Source: Cylindrobasidium torrendii FP15055 ss-10 (Eukaryota > Basidiomycota > Agaricomycetes > Agaricales > Physalacriaceae). From it: 64,000 nucleotides of DNA. The stretch is taken from contig KN880494.1 of the NCBI GenBank assembly GCA_000934385.1, positions 1 through 64,000 on the forward strand, in the 5' to 3' direction. The notes beneath the pieces are model-generated. The model made no database searches. It worked only from the letters and a program-made list of their open reading frames with translations, and was not told where the DNA came from. Positions 33,747 to 45,413 of the stretch are shown here, in pieces. The first letter of the stretch is position 1; each line of letters starts with the position of its first letter. The translations under genes and the position numbers were made by a program.

Positions 33747-35126
33747 TTAAGCCCTGAGCTGTGGCCTTGTCTTGTTCAATGTTGCAAAGCTGCTCGGGAA
33801 CAGCGGGCCGGACCTCTCCTCGCTCGGCGACATGGGAAATGAGCCAAGGCTCATGGTGGAGAAGGATGAAATCGAGCTAGGGCGCGAGCGCCGGCCCGAG
33901 AGGACAGGACTTTGTCCGGGACTGCCGTGGCGAAGGGGGCTACTTCCAAAGCTTGGACGCCCTTCCCAGCTTGAGCGGCGGTTGTGTGCAGGAGGCACGG
34001 GCATTGGACGACTAGGCGCAGTCCTCGGTGAAGAAGGAGAAGTGCTGATCGTGAGACCCTGGATATGGCCACCCGGCGACATAGATTGTTCGACGGCGGG
34101 CGTGTTGGCCGTGAGCGTTGCCGCAGACTCCTCTTCCTCTCGGATGCCATCGAGTGGATTGATGCTGGGAGACGGCGCAGCCTGGAAGAAGGGGCTTCCG
34201 GCCGGCGAAGAAGTGATGGGTTCTATGATGAGCGGTGAAGTCAGGTCACCACCCATTGGAGGAGGCAAGGGTGAGAGCCGCTCGAGAATGGGAGAATGAC
34301 GTGCGGCCGCCAAACTGGAGGGAGAATCGATGGAGGCCGAGTCCCAGTCGTCCCATGGCCCCTTGACGCCGCCAATGCGAGGACCATCCTCGACGTCGGA
34401 GGTGTTGATCTGGGTCGAGTCGTCATCTGACCAGAGGATCCCATCGTGGTCAAGCTCTGGAGGGACGCCAAGAGCACCCTTGATGCGCTCCCAGATGAGT
34501 TCTGAGCGGGCAAGAACACAGGCGCGCAGCTGGCGAACCCATAGCGCGTCGGGAACCGTGTCGCGGTCTGGGCCAGTGAGCCATTGGATGACGGTGTCGA
34601 ACGACCACGTGGTAGGATCTTGGTCGATCCCCCCGCACGCATCGTTGGGGAAAGTTTTGCGGAGAAGTGCGAACAGCTTCGAGGTCGGGGCAGACGCGAT
34701 CAGCGCTTGAACCTCCGATGGACGTTCAATGAATGGGAGGAAAACATCATCAGCAAGCTCAGTAAATGTCGGGCTGAGCGGCGGGGACGTTATCGTCGGT
34801 GGACGGGCCATCTGGCATAGCTCCTCGGGGCTGTAGTTGTTGTGCGAGTGGGTGATCGACTGGCGGCGTCCGGGGCTGCTTGAGCGCAGAGAATCCTTTT
34901 TATCCTTGAACGAAGACGCAAAGCTGAAGCGTGATGCAGGCGGTTGCTTGAGTTGGATGCTCTTGGCCGGTGCACCGTCAACGCGCATGATAGACAGCCG
35001 CGAAGTACCGTCTGATTCGCCGTTGTGGCGGCCCCATGGATCGTGCGCAGACTGCGAGCCGCGACGATGAGAGAGGCGGCGGGTAGAAGTAGTAGTAGAG
35101 GGCATCGTCGGCGATGATGATGGCAT
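33747..35126 (-). CDS. Ser/Pro-rich protein of unknown function
   Basis: A single 459-codon frame with no introns. The only folded-looking segment is about residues 120-225 (FTELADDVFLPFIERPSEVQ to RSELIWERIKGALGVP), helical with several Trp. On both sides the chain is basic and Ser/Pro-rich, with many SP and RRxS sites typical of phosphoregulated proteins. I do not recognise a family. The long clean frame with Ser/Pro codon bias supports a real gene. The start MPSSSPTMPSTTTSTRRLSH is the first in-frame ATG. Its role is unknown. Confidence 0.75.
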   Translation of the reverse strand: MPSSSPTMPSTTTSTRRLSHRRGSQSAHDPWGRHNGESDGTSRLSIMRVDGAPAKSIQLKQPPASRFSFASSFKDKKDSLRSSSPGRRQSITHSHNNYSPEELCQMARPPTITSPPLSPTFTELADDVFLPFIERPSEVQALIASAPTSKLFALLRKTFPNDACGGIDQDPTTWSFDTVIQWLTGPDRDTVPDALWVRQLRACVLARSELIWERIKGALGVPPELDHDGILWSDDDSTQINTSDVEDGPRIGGVKGPWDDWDSASIDSPSSLAAARHSPILERLSPLPPPMGGDLTSPLIIEPITSSPAGSPFFQAAPSPSINPLDGIREEEESAATLTANTPAVEQSMSPGGHIQGLTISTSPSSPRTAPSRPMPVPPAHNRRSSWEGRPSFGSSPLRHGSPGQSPVLSGRRSRPSSISSFSTMSLGSFPMSPSEERSGPLFPSSFATLNKTRPQLRA

Positions 35127-37342
35127 GAGGACAAGGGGGAGTCTGGCTTTAATCTGGAATCTTCGCGGCCAATAAGTACTTAGCCCCAGTTACGTCATGG
35201 TGCGACATAGGATTGCCTCCGTACAGCGATCGTTGTTCCATCACGCAGCATCTCTGAATTTGAATTTGTCCCTCGCTGCAAAATGGCTCATCTGTGATGC
35301 CAGCGTCGACTGCAGCTGCGCCACATTCCTATTAGTCTGTTTCCTCCAACGGACGTTCCTCGGTCACCCGGTCCTTGCCCACCCTCTTCTCACCCAATCC
35401 AGCGAGAGGGGCCAGACCCGGGTACGCCAATCGCGGTGCGAGTCTCAGATGATTCTGGCAATCTGCGAAATCAGACAGCCAGCCCACTTTCAACTCTGCA
35501 CACTAAACGGTAGCCACCCCGTAGTCTCAGCGGTGCAACGCAAGCATGAACAGAGACAAGAAAAAGTAATGGGTTTGCTCTCTCGACGCCGCAGCGTTGG
35601 AGGCCTTCCAAGCATTTCACACAACTCCCAAGAGACCCAGGAGCTCCATCAGTGGCTTGTAGTCGCACCCTCGATCTCTCTTGGGCTATTCACTCAGCTT
35701 CTTTCTCTTTATGTGTATGTACAGCCTTCCGCATCTCCCAAGAACACCTGTCCTCGTCAGTGACCTCGTCGGTGGCACGACATAGATGTGGCGCCACCAT
35801 TCACATCCATCCACATCCCATGCCCTCTTGCATCCCCCTACCATGCATATACCAAGCTGCTTCTCTCGATGCATCACGTCCTGAACCTGGAAATGCATGT
35901 GGAAAGTCACGCGGGCGTGGGAAATGAAGTTAGAAGTAGATATCCATGAATTCCCCGAGAGGCAGCAGCGTCGAGGGCGCGCCACTATGTGCCCGCCGCG
36001 GAAATGAACCACTAGACGCTCACCATCGCAACGGCATACTTTGCCCTGCGTTTGTGAGTAGATCAGACCAGGGCTAAGTAGAACACACTTGAAATGAGAT
36101 ATCTTGGCTCAAAGCCGTCGACATGCTGCGCGCTAGTGGCATCGAGGCGGCTCAGTATGCACGCTCTTAAAATTAGTATACTGTTTTAAAGCCGTTATTA
36201 AATCGTTATGGTTGACGCAGACGATAGAATTGGGAAGGTGCGACTTTTGAGTTGGGATGCGACGTACGAGCGCGCGCGATTCAGTTCCGGCCGAGCGCGC
36301 GCTCAACGTGCTGCTGGCACGAACAAGACGCGCGCTTGAGATTCGCCAGCGTTGCAGTGGGCGGTCGCAGCAGTACAAGTACACAGGGTCAACTTACCCC
36401 ATGGGGACACCCCATATCGTCAAGAAGCCGACGCTTAGGTAATCGGGCCATTGTTCCAGATCAATAGCGCTTGTGCAAAGTGGTGGTACGCAGTACCCCG
36501 CCACAAGACCACTGAATGAGTATGGGCGAGAGCTTGAAGCTCAGATATAAATGCCTCTGTTTGGGCAAAGTGGCACATTGGATTATCAGAAATTGAAGGA
36601 AAACTGAAAGCTCTTCCACTGGCAGTCTACCGTCGCCGCCACAATACTCATAAGTGCGCAAATGGTCTGGTTTTTTGGATAACGATGAAGGACAACGACC
36701 TCATAACAAAGACCTAAATGATCCGGTGTTACATGGCTATAGGTGAGGACCCATGACACCAGTGGTACAATTTTCCCTTTGCTGGAGACTCAGAGCCTGG
36801 ATCGAAGCAATCAGAGCTATCCTTCTCTATGAAAGGTCATGTTCGATGATTAGCAAAGTCAAAATTCAGTGTTGTTGCTGGTCAATGGGCCTGAACACAC
36901 TGTTAGCTCGTGCCACTGAACGCTGCCAGTGGTCGCCTGACGGTCGAGCAATAAAACGATCCGGCGGGTAGTTATTTTTTATCCTCGCAAATCAGCGGAC
37001 TACCCGAGTACGCGAGCCGTTGAAATATCTGCGGTCTTCATGAGGACAGAGACCCATATTTCCTTGAGACAAGCTCACTGTCAATGACTTAGACTGAGAT
37101 ACGTGATACGGGCTTCATCTAAAGTAGTAACAGTGCAACGTTGTGGGTGCGCAAAACCGCGTGACCGTATGTAAGCTTACCTCAGATTCTCAAGAAGGCA
37201 TCGTCAGTGCCATTGTGCGGCGCCACATTACGTCACCCGATCAAGCTTTCAAAACTGTGCAGTTGATGTAATCAGTTCCCACGGTCTTTAGACGGAAAGC
37301 AGAGATCAGTGGGAAGGCGTCGAGCATACATCATTCGTCAAG
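35127..37342. other. Long gene-free region (about 2.2 kb)
   Basis: Only short unrelated frames occur on both strands. Composition changes along the region: a GC-rich block with repeated GCGCGC near 36269-36336, then AT-rich sequence. The last 250 bp probably hold the RPL43 promoter. No transposon or RNA gene was recognised. Confidence 0.5.
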
Positions 37343-37827
37343 ATGGTACGCCGTCGCGCTGCCCGCCCTCATCATATGATGGCTTACATTTCCTCAGTCC
37401 AAACGCACGAAGAAGGTCGGCATCACCGGTAAATACGGCACAGTGAGTTGGAATTTCGAGGACGGCGGATGATGGGAATGCTAAGCCTCGGTGCTAGCGT
37501 TACGGTGCCTCCCTGCGTAAGCAGGTCAAAAAGATGGAGATTTCGCAACACGCCCGGTATACCTGCACTTTCTGTGGCAAGGTGCGTTATAATTGCGCGG
37601 CGCGAAAAGCATCGCCCACAACTTGGTTTTCAGGACACCGTAAAGAGGACTGCTGTCGGCATCTGGAAGTGCTCTGGCTGCCGCAAGGTGATTGCTGGTG
37701 GCGCGTGGACTGTGTCTACAACTGCGGCCGCGACCGTGCGGAGGTGCGTTATTGTCCAGTCGGACAGAAATTTTCCTGACCACTTTCCAGTACTATGCGT
37801 CGTCTGCGCGAGATCACCGAAGCATAG
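37343..37827 (+). CDS. rpl43: 60S ribosomal protein L43 (eL43, L37a)
   Basis: A zinc-binding large-subunit protein of 92 residues from five exons: 37343-37345 (ATG only), 37398-37442, 37498-37581, 37634-37743 and 37791-37827. It reads [20 protein letters not shown] at the start, with C-x2-C pairs CTFCGK and CSGCRK forming the zinc ribbon, [14 protein letters not shown], and [10 protein letters not shown] at the end. All junctions are GT-AG and in phase, and no residue expected for the ribbon is missing. Like RPS4 in this window, exon 1 is the start codon alone. Confidence 0.97.
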
Positions 37828-38260
37828 ATATTGCCTGTGTTTTCCGCTTCGACTTTTTTCTCCTTGCACTGTATGCGTATGACCATGAACCCAATTCATG
37901 CACGCCCCCACCAATTGTAGCATAATGTGTGACCACTGGAATATTTTGTGTGAATGTCCCCAATCCCTCCCACATCAAGGCAATGTTGAGATTGGTATCT
38001 GTCTGGATAGTATCATCAGGTTGCGCGGATTTTCTTCACTATCCCTACTCAAGCCATTCTGGTTGCCAAGTTGCTCCCGACAGCGAAGAGAAAGCGTGAT
38101 GTTTATATTCTCATTGCAGTACGCTGCTCGCGCATCGCCGCAACTATCTCAATGCGCAAACGGTGGATTAAGGGAGTGATGGCGCATCAGACTTGCATTA
38201 TTACATGTGATCTGCATGATCGCTGCCAACTGCTTTCGACCACGACAAGGATGCAGTAGC
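37828..38260. other. Intergenic region
   Basis: RPL43 3' flank and promoter of the TBC gene; no feature recognised. Confidence 0.5.
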
Positions 38261-41200
38261 ATGTCAACGCCTGTGCAATACCACCCGCTTTCGCTGGACG
38301 AAACGCCGCCGTCGCGTTCCTCCCGTTCGACCCGTCGTCTTCGTGATTCAGAGCCGCGGCAAGACGGTAGCAGCTTAAGCAGCCCTGTCAGTTCGGAGCC
38401 TGGCTGGGATGGCAGTGTACGACACCATTCGCGCCCCCAGCGACACATATCCGACGTATTCCTTGATCCGGCATCTAATACACCGCTGGTCCCGTCATCG
38501 TCTCCGCGAAACGCGCCATTGATCGTAGTAGCGACCTCGTCAACGACATCGCAATATACGACAACAGACCAAGACGCGGACCCTCTCGCGAGCCAGGTCT
38601 TGGCCACTCGATGGCACGAGTACTCTGACGAGGCAATCCAAGCTGCTGTGGCTGCCTTAGCGCCGTCAGACTCGCCAGCGACTTCGAGCAATCCATATCA
38701 TTCTGCCCTCCGCATTCTCTCCCAGACCGTCACACAACTCTCTCGCGCGCGTGCCGAACTCGATGAGCAGCGCTCCAAACTACAAGAACGCGAAGAGGCG
38801 CGCCAGCAGCGCGCCCAAGCACTCATGTCCGAATTATCGCCTAGCGACCGCGCTGTTGCCCAGCGTCTTGTACAGTCACTGTTCATTGATGATGACGAGG
38901 GGAACCATAATGTGCTTAGGCAACGGAAGCCGTCGATGATGGTGCGTTGTAATACTTCGTGTGAACGGCTCATTTAAATGTGCCCAGTCGCTCGCAGACT
39001 CCCTCACTGAGGCTTTCGCCGACCAAGTTCCCATCAATGTTAGCCAGGTTCCCACTCCTGATGTGCAGCCTGTTCCCGAAGCCGATGAGACCCCCATCGA
39101 AACGCCGACGCGGTCATCAACACCCGCAACGACCTACACTCCAGATGATGCTGTCTCAGTGGCGTCTACATCTGCATCAGTCAAGGACGAACAACCCAGC
39201 CGAAGTGTCGGTGACTGGATGGGCACATGGTTCAAGGGGCCTTCCCGCTCGCGGACAGCAACAAGTACAGACTTCAATGCTAAGACCGCACGGCGGCGTA
39301 ACAATGCAAAGAGTGTCTTTGGCACCCTCGGCATCTCCATTCTCAATCCCACCGGATCACAGCCGACCCTACCGACCGTAGAGACATCTAACGATGATAC
39401 GGCATCGACATATACGACCCAAACAGCGTTTTCAGCTGTGTCATCCCCACAGGCCGAGCCAGAAATTGCCGCAACGCCGCCTTCGTCCATCCAGGAGCCG
39501 GTGACAGGGATGCAGGGTGCCTCATTACGAGCCATTGCTAATGCTACCCGAGTCATGACTGCAGACCCAGCGAGCATCCTTGACCGTGGGAGGGACACTG
39601 GGCCATTGGTAGCGCGGCTAGCTATGGACCTCATCAGGAATGCTAGGGACGAAGGAATCGTCTTTCGCGAGCACAAGGAACGCAAATCACGCCCCGTCAG
39701 CACCGTCGGCATCGAACCACCGCCTGAACGTCCACCGCCAAACACAGACACTTCCTCGACATCTGCCGCCAGTCTTGCGCATCCGCCCACGCTCAAGAAA
39801 CCAAAGCGGTCACGCAAGGGCCCATCGTTTTCTATACCAGCGGCAATCGCATCGCCGCTCATAGGCTCGTTCTTTGGGCAACAATCTCAGCGAAAGCCAT
39901 CGACTGAGCACAGCAAGTCGGATTCAGCGCCCACTGTTCCATCGACCGTCCTCGAGTCGATCATTCCTGACATGCACAAACCACCAACACAACATCTCGG
40001 ACGACTTTACACGCCTCTTACGGCCCGAAATTTCCATTTCTCACTGGCCTCGACGCCAGCAGCGACGTCTGTAATTGAGGGCTTGACAGACAGGTACGGG
40101 TTCATGTACGATGTGTCGTTATACGATCTCCTGCTGCTCACTCGGGCAATGGAATGCGGAAATACAGCCCCAGCATGCTTAACTGGGGTGAAGATAGCGG
40201 ACCGCGAGGAGGATAATATGTGGCCTGACGACGGCCCAGACGATGTAACAAGGGTCAAAGTTAAAGACGTTATCATCGTCAAGAGTGGGTGCGAAGTGGA
40301 CCACTCAGTAGACTTGGAGTTGTTTGGAGGTGTCGGGCGTGGGTCGAGCGCGATCCTGGCGGTGCATGAAAACACGCCGGGACATGCGTGCGTAACGACG
40401 GTGAAGAAACTGTTGGAGGCGTTGGTGAATATGCATGATGAGAGACAGGTCGGGCGCAAGAAGGAGTGGGATGCGTTCTTGAAGCCATTGGACCATGAAG
40501 AGGATAGTGAGGAGCTGGTGGGGTTGCCAAGTTTGGGGTCGTCAGAGAGGAAAGAGTTCTTGAGGCTGGTGAGGTCTGGCATACCGCTGGCGTACCGAGG
40601 GAAAGTGTGGCAAGAGGGCAGCGGGGCTCTAGAGATGCGTGAGCCGGGGCTGTTTGCGGCTCTTGTACGCGGATCGAGTGAGAGCGAAGCAGAGATTGAG
40701 AAAGATGTGGGGCGCACCATGCCGTTGAATGTCTTCTTTGGTGGCGAGGGCGCCGGTGTGGACAAATTGAGGAGAGTGCTTAAAGCATATTCGATGTATG
40801 TTTCTCCTTTCCCGATGCATCCATTTACTTACCTTTGTGCAGACGGAATCCGAAAGTTGGATATTGTCAGGGCATGAACCTCGTCACTTCCACGCTACTA
40901 CTAGTCTATGGAAACGAGGAGGATGCTTTCTGGGTGCTATCTGCCATTGTTGAACGGCTTCTGCCAGAAGATTTCTTTTCGCCAACACTCCTACCTTCGC
41001 GCGCATGCCCTCTTGTCTTACTCGAATACGTCCATGAACAATGTCCGAAACTGCATGCACATCTCGAGGATCTCGGTGTCGACCTACCAGCCATATGCTT
41101 TTCGTGGTTTCTCTCACTATTCACGGATTGCTTACCTGTGGAGACCCTGTTCCGGGTGTGGGACCTTTTCCTCATCGACGGCATCGATGTTCTTTTCCGC

Positions 41201-41422
41201 GTCGCTCTCGCTATCCTCAAGTCACGGGAGGGAGAGCTGTTGGGGTGTCAGAGCGTTCCGGCAGTGTATACAGCGCTGGAAAATCTGCCGACGAGAATGT
41301 GGGAGGCTGAGAAGCTGGTAGGCGCCGAGGGTGAGCTGAGGGCGAGCATGGTTCATGCGGATCTGCTTGCGAGGAGAGAAGCGCATGGCGATGAGCTGAG
41401 GAAGCTCATGGAGGGCTGCTGA
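38261..41422 (+). CDS. TBC-domain Rab GTPase-activating protein
   Basis: Three exons (38261-38941, from 38986 to about 40798, and from about 40846) give a protein of about 1,000 residues. The N-terminal half is Ser/Thr/Pro-rich with a coiled coil (SRARAELDEQRSKLQEREEA). The TBC domain begins at LVRSGIPLAYRGKVWQ. It carries the Arg-finger motif IEKDVGRTMPLN and the Gln-finger motif GYCQGMNLVTS, which complete the dual-finger active site, and later FSLFTDCLPVETLFRVWDLF-like sequence. It should stimulate GTP hydrolysis by a Rab in secretory or endocytic traffic. The second intron splits the Ile-Arg just before NPKVGYCQG. An in-frame ATG also exists at 38207; 38261 was preferred without decisive evidence. 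The Rab partner is unknown. Confidence 0.9.
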
Positions 41423-42075
41423 ATGATAGAGGGGCAATTGGACGGACTTAGCCTATGATTTCGTGATCAACCTAGGATAATTGTAATATGGGTTTTATAT
41501 TATTTACGCAGACTGTGTATTTGTATCTCCAAACACGCAATCCCTTATCGCTCCAGGCTCCAGACAAGATGGTGGAGCTGCCTTTTTTCTAAGTTACAGT
41601 ACCATCTAATGCAAGAAGCCTAACCCATATATACGGCCGAAATGATGTCGACAGAGCTCACCTTACTCAGATGCATCCAGCTATGCTACCCACTTTAGCA
41701 GAGGGAGACTCGATGTAACGCTCAAGATGTCGCAGAGGTTTGGAATATTTCAAGCTTAAGTGGACTTGAAGTAGACGATCATCACATTCTGCCTGTTTGG
41801 ATACCCGAATGATTTCCGCGGTAAACCCGGATATCTATACTTGGAAACTTCACGTTACATAACAATGCTTTTCGTAAGACTGTTAACGCGCTGGACTTCG
41901 TTTGGTTACCTAGGATTACATTGGATCGGTAAGCAATTATGTAAAGTGCTTATCTGCAATAACCATCTACAGTACTCAACCGCAAGGCATATCTTGTTAA
42001 AAGGCGGGGCAACACAGCGTTCCCAGTACAACCATCCCTCTCATCCCCTTCGCGCTTACTGCTACTTTCTCCAAT
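41423..42075. other. Intergenic region upstream of the GST gene
   Basis: AT-rich in its first 150 bases; no gene supported. Confidence 0.5.
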
Positions 42076-42916
42076 ATGGTCCTCAAGCTCTATGGATTCC
42101 CCGCCGCGACTTGCACTCGGCGCGTTGCCACCGTCCTGTTTGAGAAGAAGGTTCCATTTGAGTTCCATACTATCGACCTCACCACTGGCGCGCACAAAGC
42201 GCCCGCGTACCTCGAGCACCAGCCGTTTGGCCAGACTCCCTACATCGACGACGACGGCTTCGAAATCTACGAGTCGCGCGCCATCGGACGCTACATTGCG
42301 CTCAAGTACAAGGACCAGGGAACGCCTCTCATTCCTGTTGATGCCACGGCAGACCTGAAGAAGACGACGGCGTTCGAGGTCGCGATGCAGATTGAGAACC
42401 AGGAGCTCGACCCATATTCGTCGGCAATTGTCATTGAGGCTGTCTTTGCACCGTAAGTGGTCGTTGATGTTTTCCGTCGTGAAACCAAGGGCTAATGGGC
42501 ATGTGGGGATGCAGAGCATACAAGCCTGGATACAAGCCCCGCAAGGACTTCCTCGACGAAAAGATCGCAATTCTCAACTCCAAGCTCGATGTCTTTGAGC
42601 AAATACTGTCAAAGCAGAAGTACCTCGCTGGCGATGTGAGGGTCTCTCACTCATGTTGTGCATCTCGAGTGCTCACACACAGTTTCCTCCTTCAGGAAAT
42701 TACGCTGGCTGATCTTAACGGCATTCCCTTCAACGCACTTCTAAATGCTGCTGGAGTCGACGCCCTCGACACTAGGCCGGCTGTTTCCAGGTTCGTCTCA
42801 TCCTTCAATAAACCAGAATGTCCACTGAAAGATGCTCTAGGTGGTGGAAGGACCTTCAAGCGCGCCCATCGTTCCTTGCATTCAAGGATGGCGTTGTCGC
42901 TGTTGAGAAATACTAG
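42076..42916 (+). CDS. Glutathione S-transferase
   Basis: Four exons encode a cytosolic GST of about 215 residues. The thioredoxin-like N-domain reads MVLKLYGFPAATCTRRVATV, with a Ser/Thr-Cys-Thr region at the glutathione site, FGQTPYIDDDG (cis-Pro) and YESRAIGRYIALKY (glutathione-binding Glu-Ser). The helical C-domain has FLDEKIAILNSKLDVFEQIL, YLAGDEITLADLNGIPF (N-capping box) and RWWKDLQARPSFLAF. The overall sequence resembles fungal phi/theta-like GSTs that conjugate glutathione to electrophiles or act as peroxidases. The last intron joins SR|WWKD by AG|G. No defect was seen. Confidence 0.92.
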
Positions 42917-43174
42917 AGAAATTATGTGTCGACACATTGTTCGAAAAAAAGCTTGTTAGCCCCGCAAGTACCGCTAGGCCTGCTCTTATAGTCAATCTCG
43001 TGGCCCTGTACAAGTCGTTGTAAGGTAAGAGAAGAAAGTCTGTGTGAGATCAAAAATGCAGAATGCAAATGCGAAGATACGTTGGGTGTTAAGATAGAAT
43101 TATGCGCGACAAATATCCTTGTGAGATGGATCGTGCACCTGGTCCGTAAATATCATAATCGCGAAGGGATGTCT

Positions 43175-45278
43175 TTATTCTGGAGCAGGCAAGACACCAC
43201 CAAGCCGTGCATCCGTGAGTGCGTTGTACGCTGGACAGAGGTCATTCCACGCTTCGGGAACCGGGTCCATTTTTGACGAGTCCTTCCCTCCTTCCGCTAA
43301 AATGACTGCCAAGCCGCTGCGGGAAGGCATCAGCCACACAAAATCAAGGCCAAAGTGAACTCACGTCTCGAGATGCCAGTCGATGTGACAATGCAAGAAC
43401 CACGGGCCAACGTTATCTGTAAAGAAACGGATGGTAACATTATCTCCGTCGTGCCCCGTGCTAACAACATCGCGCCGGACCGGGTCGACATAGTTGTATT
43501 CAGCGCTGCCTGCACTGCGCACGACGTCGAAGGAGTGCCCATGCAAGTGGAAAGGATGCGGACTGCCGGCAGCAGCAGGTGGTAACGAGATCTGGATGGA
43601 TTTATTCAAAGGGAGCTCGTAAACAGACCCGGATGGAAGCAGGTTCTCTGTGGCAGAAAGATAAATTTGAAGTCCATTTTGTATCATGCAGGAGAAGGAC
43701 ATACGAGCAGGTTCTACACCGCTGAGAATTTGAAGAAGAACAGGCGTCGTGGGATGGACAAAAGTCTCTCCATTTATGGCAAAATCCCCGGTGTCTGCAT
43801 TGAAAGTCATCTGGAGGTTGAGGTTCACATCCGCACCATCCTGCCATGGGTTTCCAGGCTATGAGCATCTGGTAAGCAAGTGTGTAGTGTTTGAAAAGGG
43901 TCTGACGACATACGACGCCCTCGTTCACTAGAGGATGGAGGTTCGTCTCCACGAATGGCATCGACGACTCCATTGTCCTGTTCACGCATGGCTCCTCCTC
44001 CGATGCGCCCTCATAGCGTAGCACGGCCGAGTTGATACCGCCATCAAAGTCAAGCGGGCCCTCGTTTGGCGATGCGCGGATCCAAAAGTTGTCTACCGTC
44101 TGGTTGGCGGTGACAACGATGGAATAGCGTTGGCCGGCAAATACTTGTACAGAATCCACAGTGAGGGGCAATGTATTCTCGCCGTCAACCTCGATGATGT
44201 CGAAGCCATGGTTGTCGATTGAGAAGACGTAGTTCGGTGCACAGGACATGTTGATGAGTCGGAAACGATAGCTACAATTCGATTTAAGACGATGATGACG
44301 GCGAATTGTGAAGCAGAGTACGAACCGTTTGCCCTGCTCGACCCTGATCACAGCGAGGTCGTTTTGAGGGCCGCCAGGATACCGTCCCTTGCCATTGATC
44401 AAGGTCGAATTAGGCTCCCTGTTGTATTGTCAGTGGCAGCGGATGGAAGGTAAAGGTGTAGCTTACGGGACGCCACCTAGCTGAGGTGCAACTGTGTGGT
44501 ACCAATCTGACAAGGTAATCACAGTACTTTCTGTACTCAGATGTCCATGAGTCGTCTACAAAACTGAACCATGAGACTAACCATCGTCAACATCGTAAAG
44601 GTCGGCGTGCGGGTCCTCTGCGTCGTACATAACCATTGGTCCACGAAGTCCATCACAATATTGTGTCGCTAGTGCGTGGTGGTGAGCAGCGATATCGCGA
44701 GAAAAGGAGGAGATGTGAACATACAGAGATGAGAGTGATACCAGAACGTCCCAGCTTGGTCTGGAGTGTGAAACTTGTAGTGGAAGCTCGAGCCGGGCAC
44801 AATGGGGCATTGGTTTACGAACGCAGCGCTAAAGTGGTGATGAGCATTCGACTACTTAGCTCCTGGAACGGCTCTCACCCATCCGCCCAGTTCGAGCCGC
44901 GTTGGAATATTCCGTGCCAATGCTGAAAGACGCGTTAGACTGGTATTGTATCAATAGCTTGCGTGCAAACATACGATGGAAGTCGACGTGAGCATTTCCG
45001 GGTCCTCCAGGTCGTTGATAACGTTTATATCCCAGTTGTCCCCCTGCATATAAGACATTGTGAGAACAGCAGTCGCATTGCACTGGTGGAATGAGTACAC
45101 GCACCTTGTATCCCGTTATAAGCGGTCCAGGAAACTGGCCCTCGGCAAAGACGCCGTCGCGGTCGTAGCCATCCAACAAGAGGTGTTGGTTGTTAATGTG
45201 CAGGTCGGCGACAGGCCCTATGGCTGCTGACACAAAGTGGACAAGCGCCGCAAGAGAAAGGGAAGTAAAAGCTATCAT
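43175..45278 (-). CDS. lcc: Laccase (secreted multicopper oxidase)
   Basis: The enzyme oxidises phenols with reduction of oxygen to water. The signal peptide is [19 protein letters not shown], and the mature protein starts about [20 protein letters not shown]. Copper motifs seen: [16 protein letters not shown] (L2), [10 protein letters not shown] (L3) and [14 protein letters not shown] (L4), where the residue ten after Cys is Leu, typical of medium-potential types. [12 protein letters not shown] lies between them. Many short introns, one inside L4. The C-terminus is [19 protein letters not shown] and VLPAPE. The L1 region (about 44890-44960) was not verified residue by residue. A TATATAAG box lies about 130 bp upstream. 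No break was noticed, so it is probably functional in lignin or phenolic metabolism. Confidence 0.92.
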
Positions 45279-45405
45279 GAGAAGCGTAAAAGTAGGGTTA
45301 ATCCCTCGACCTCGAGAAGGAATAATTAAAAGGGAAGAGGGCTGGAGAACGGAAAACGAGGGAGAGAAGGAAGGAGGGTGAATGGAAGACTGACATGACT
45401 GCAAA

Positions 45406-45413
45406 CTTATATA
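45406..45413 (-). promoter_or_regulatory. TATA box of the laccase gene
   Basis: TATATAAG on the minus strand, about 130 bp before the start codon. Confidence 0.5.

Noticed and set aside
38149..38691. Antisense 180-codon frame opposite the TBC gene start
   Set aside because: Shadow of a Ser/Arg-rich sense frame with no own features.
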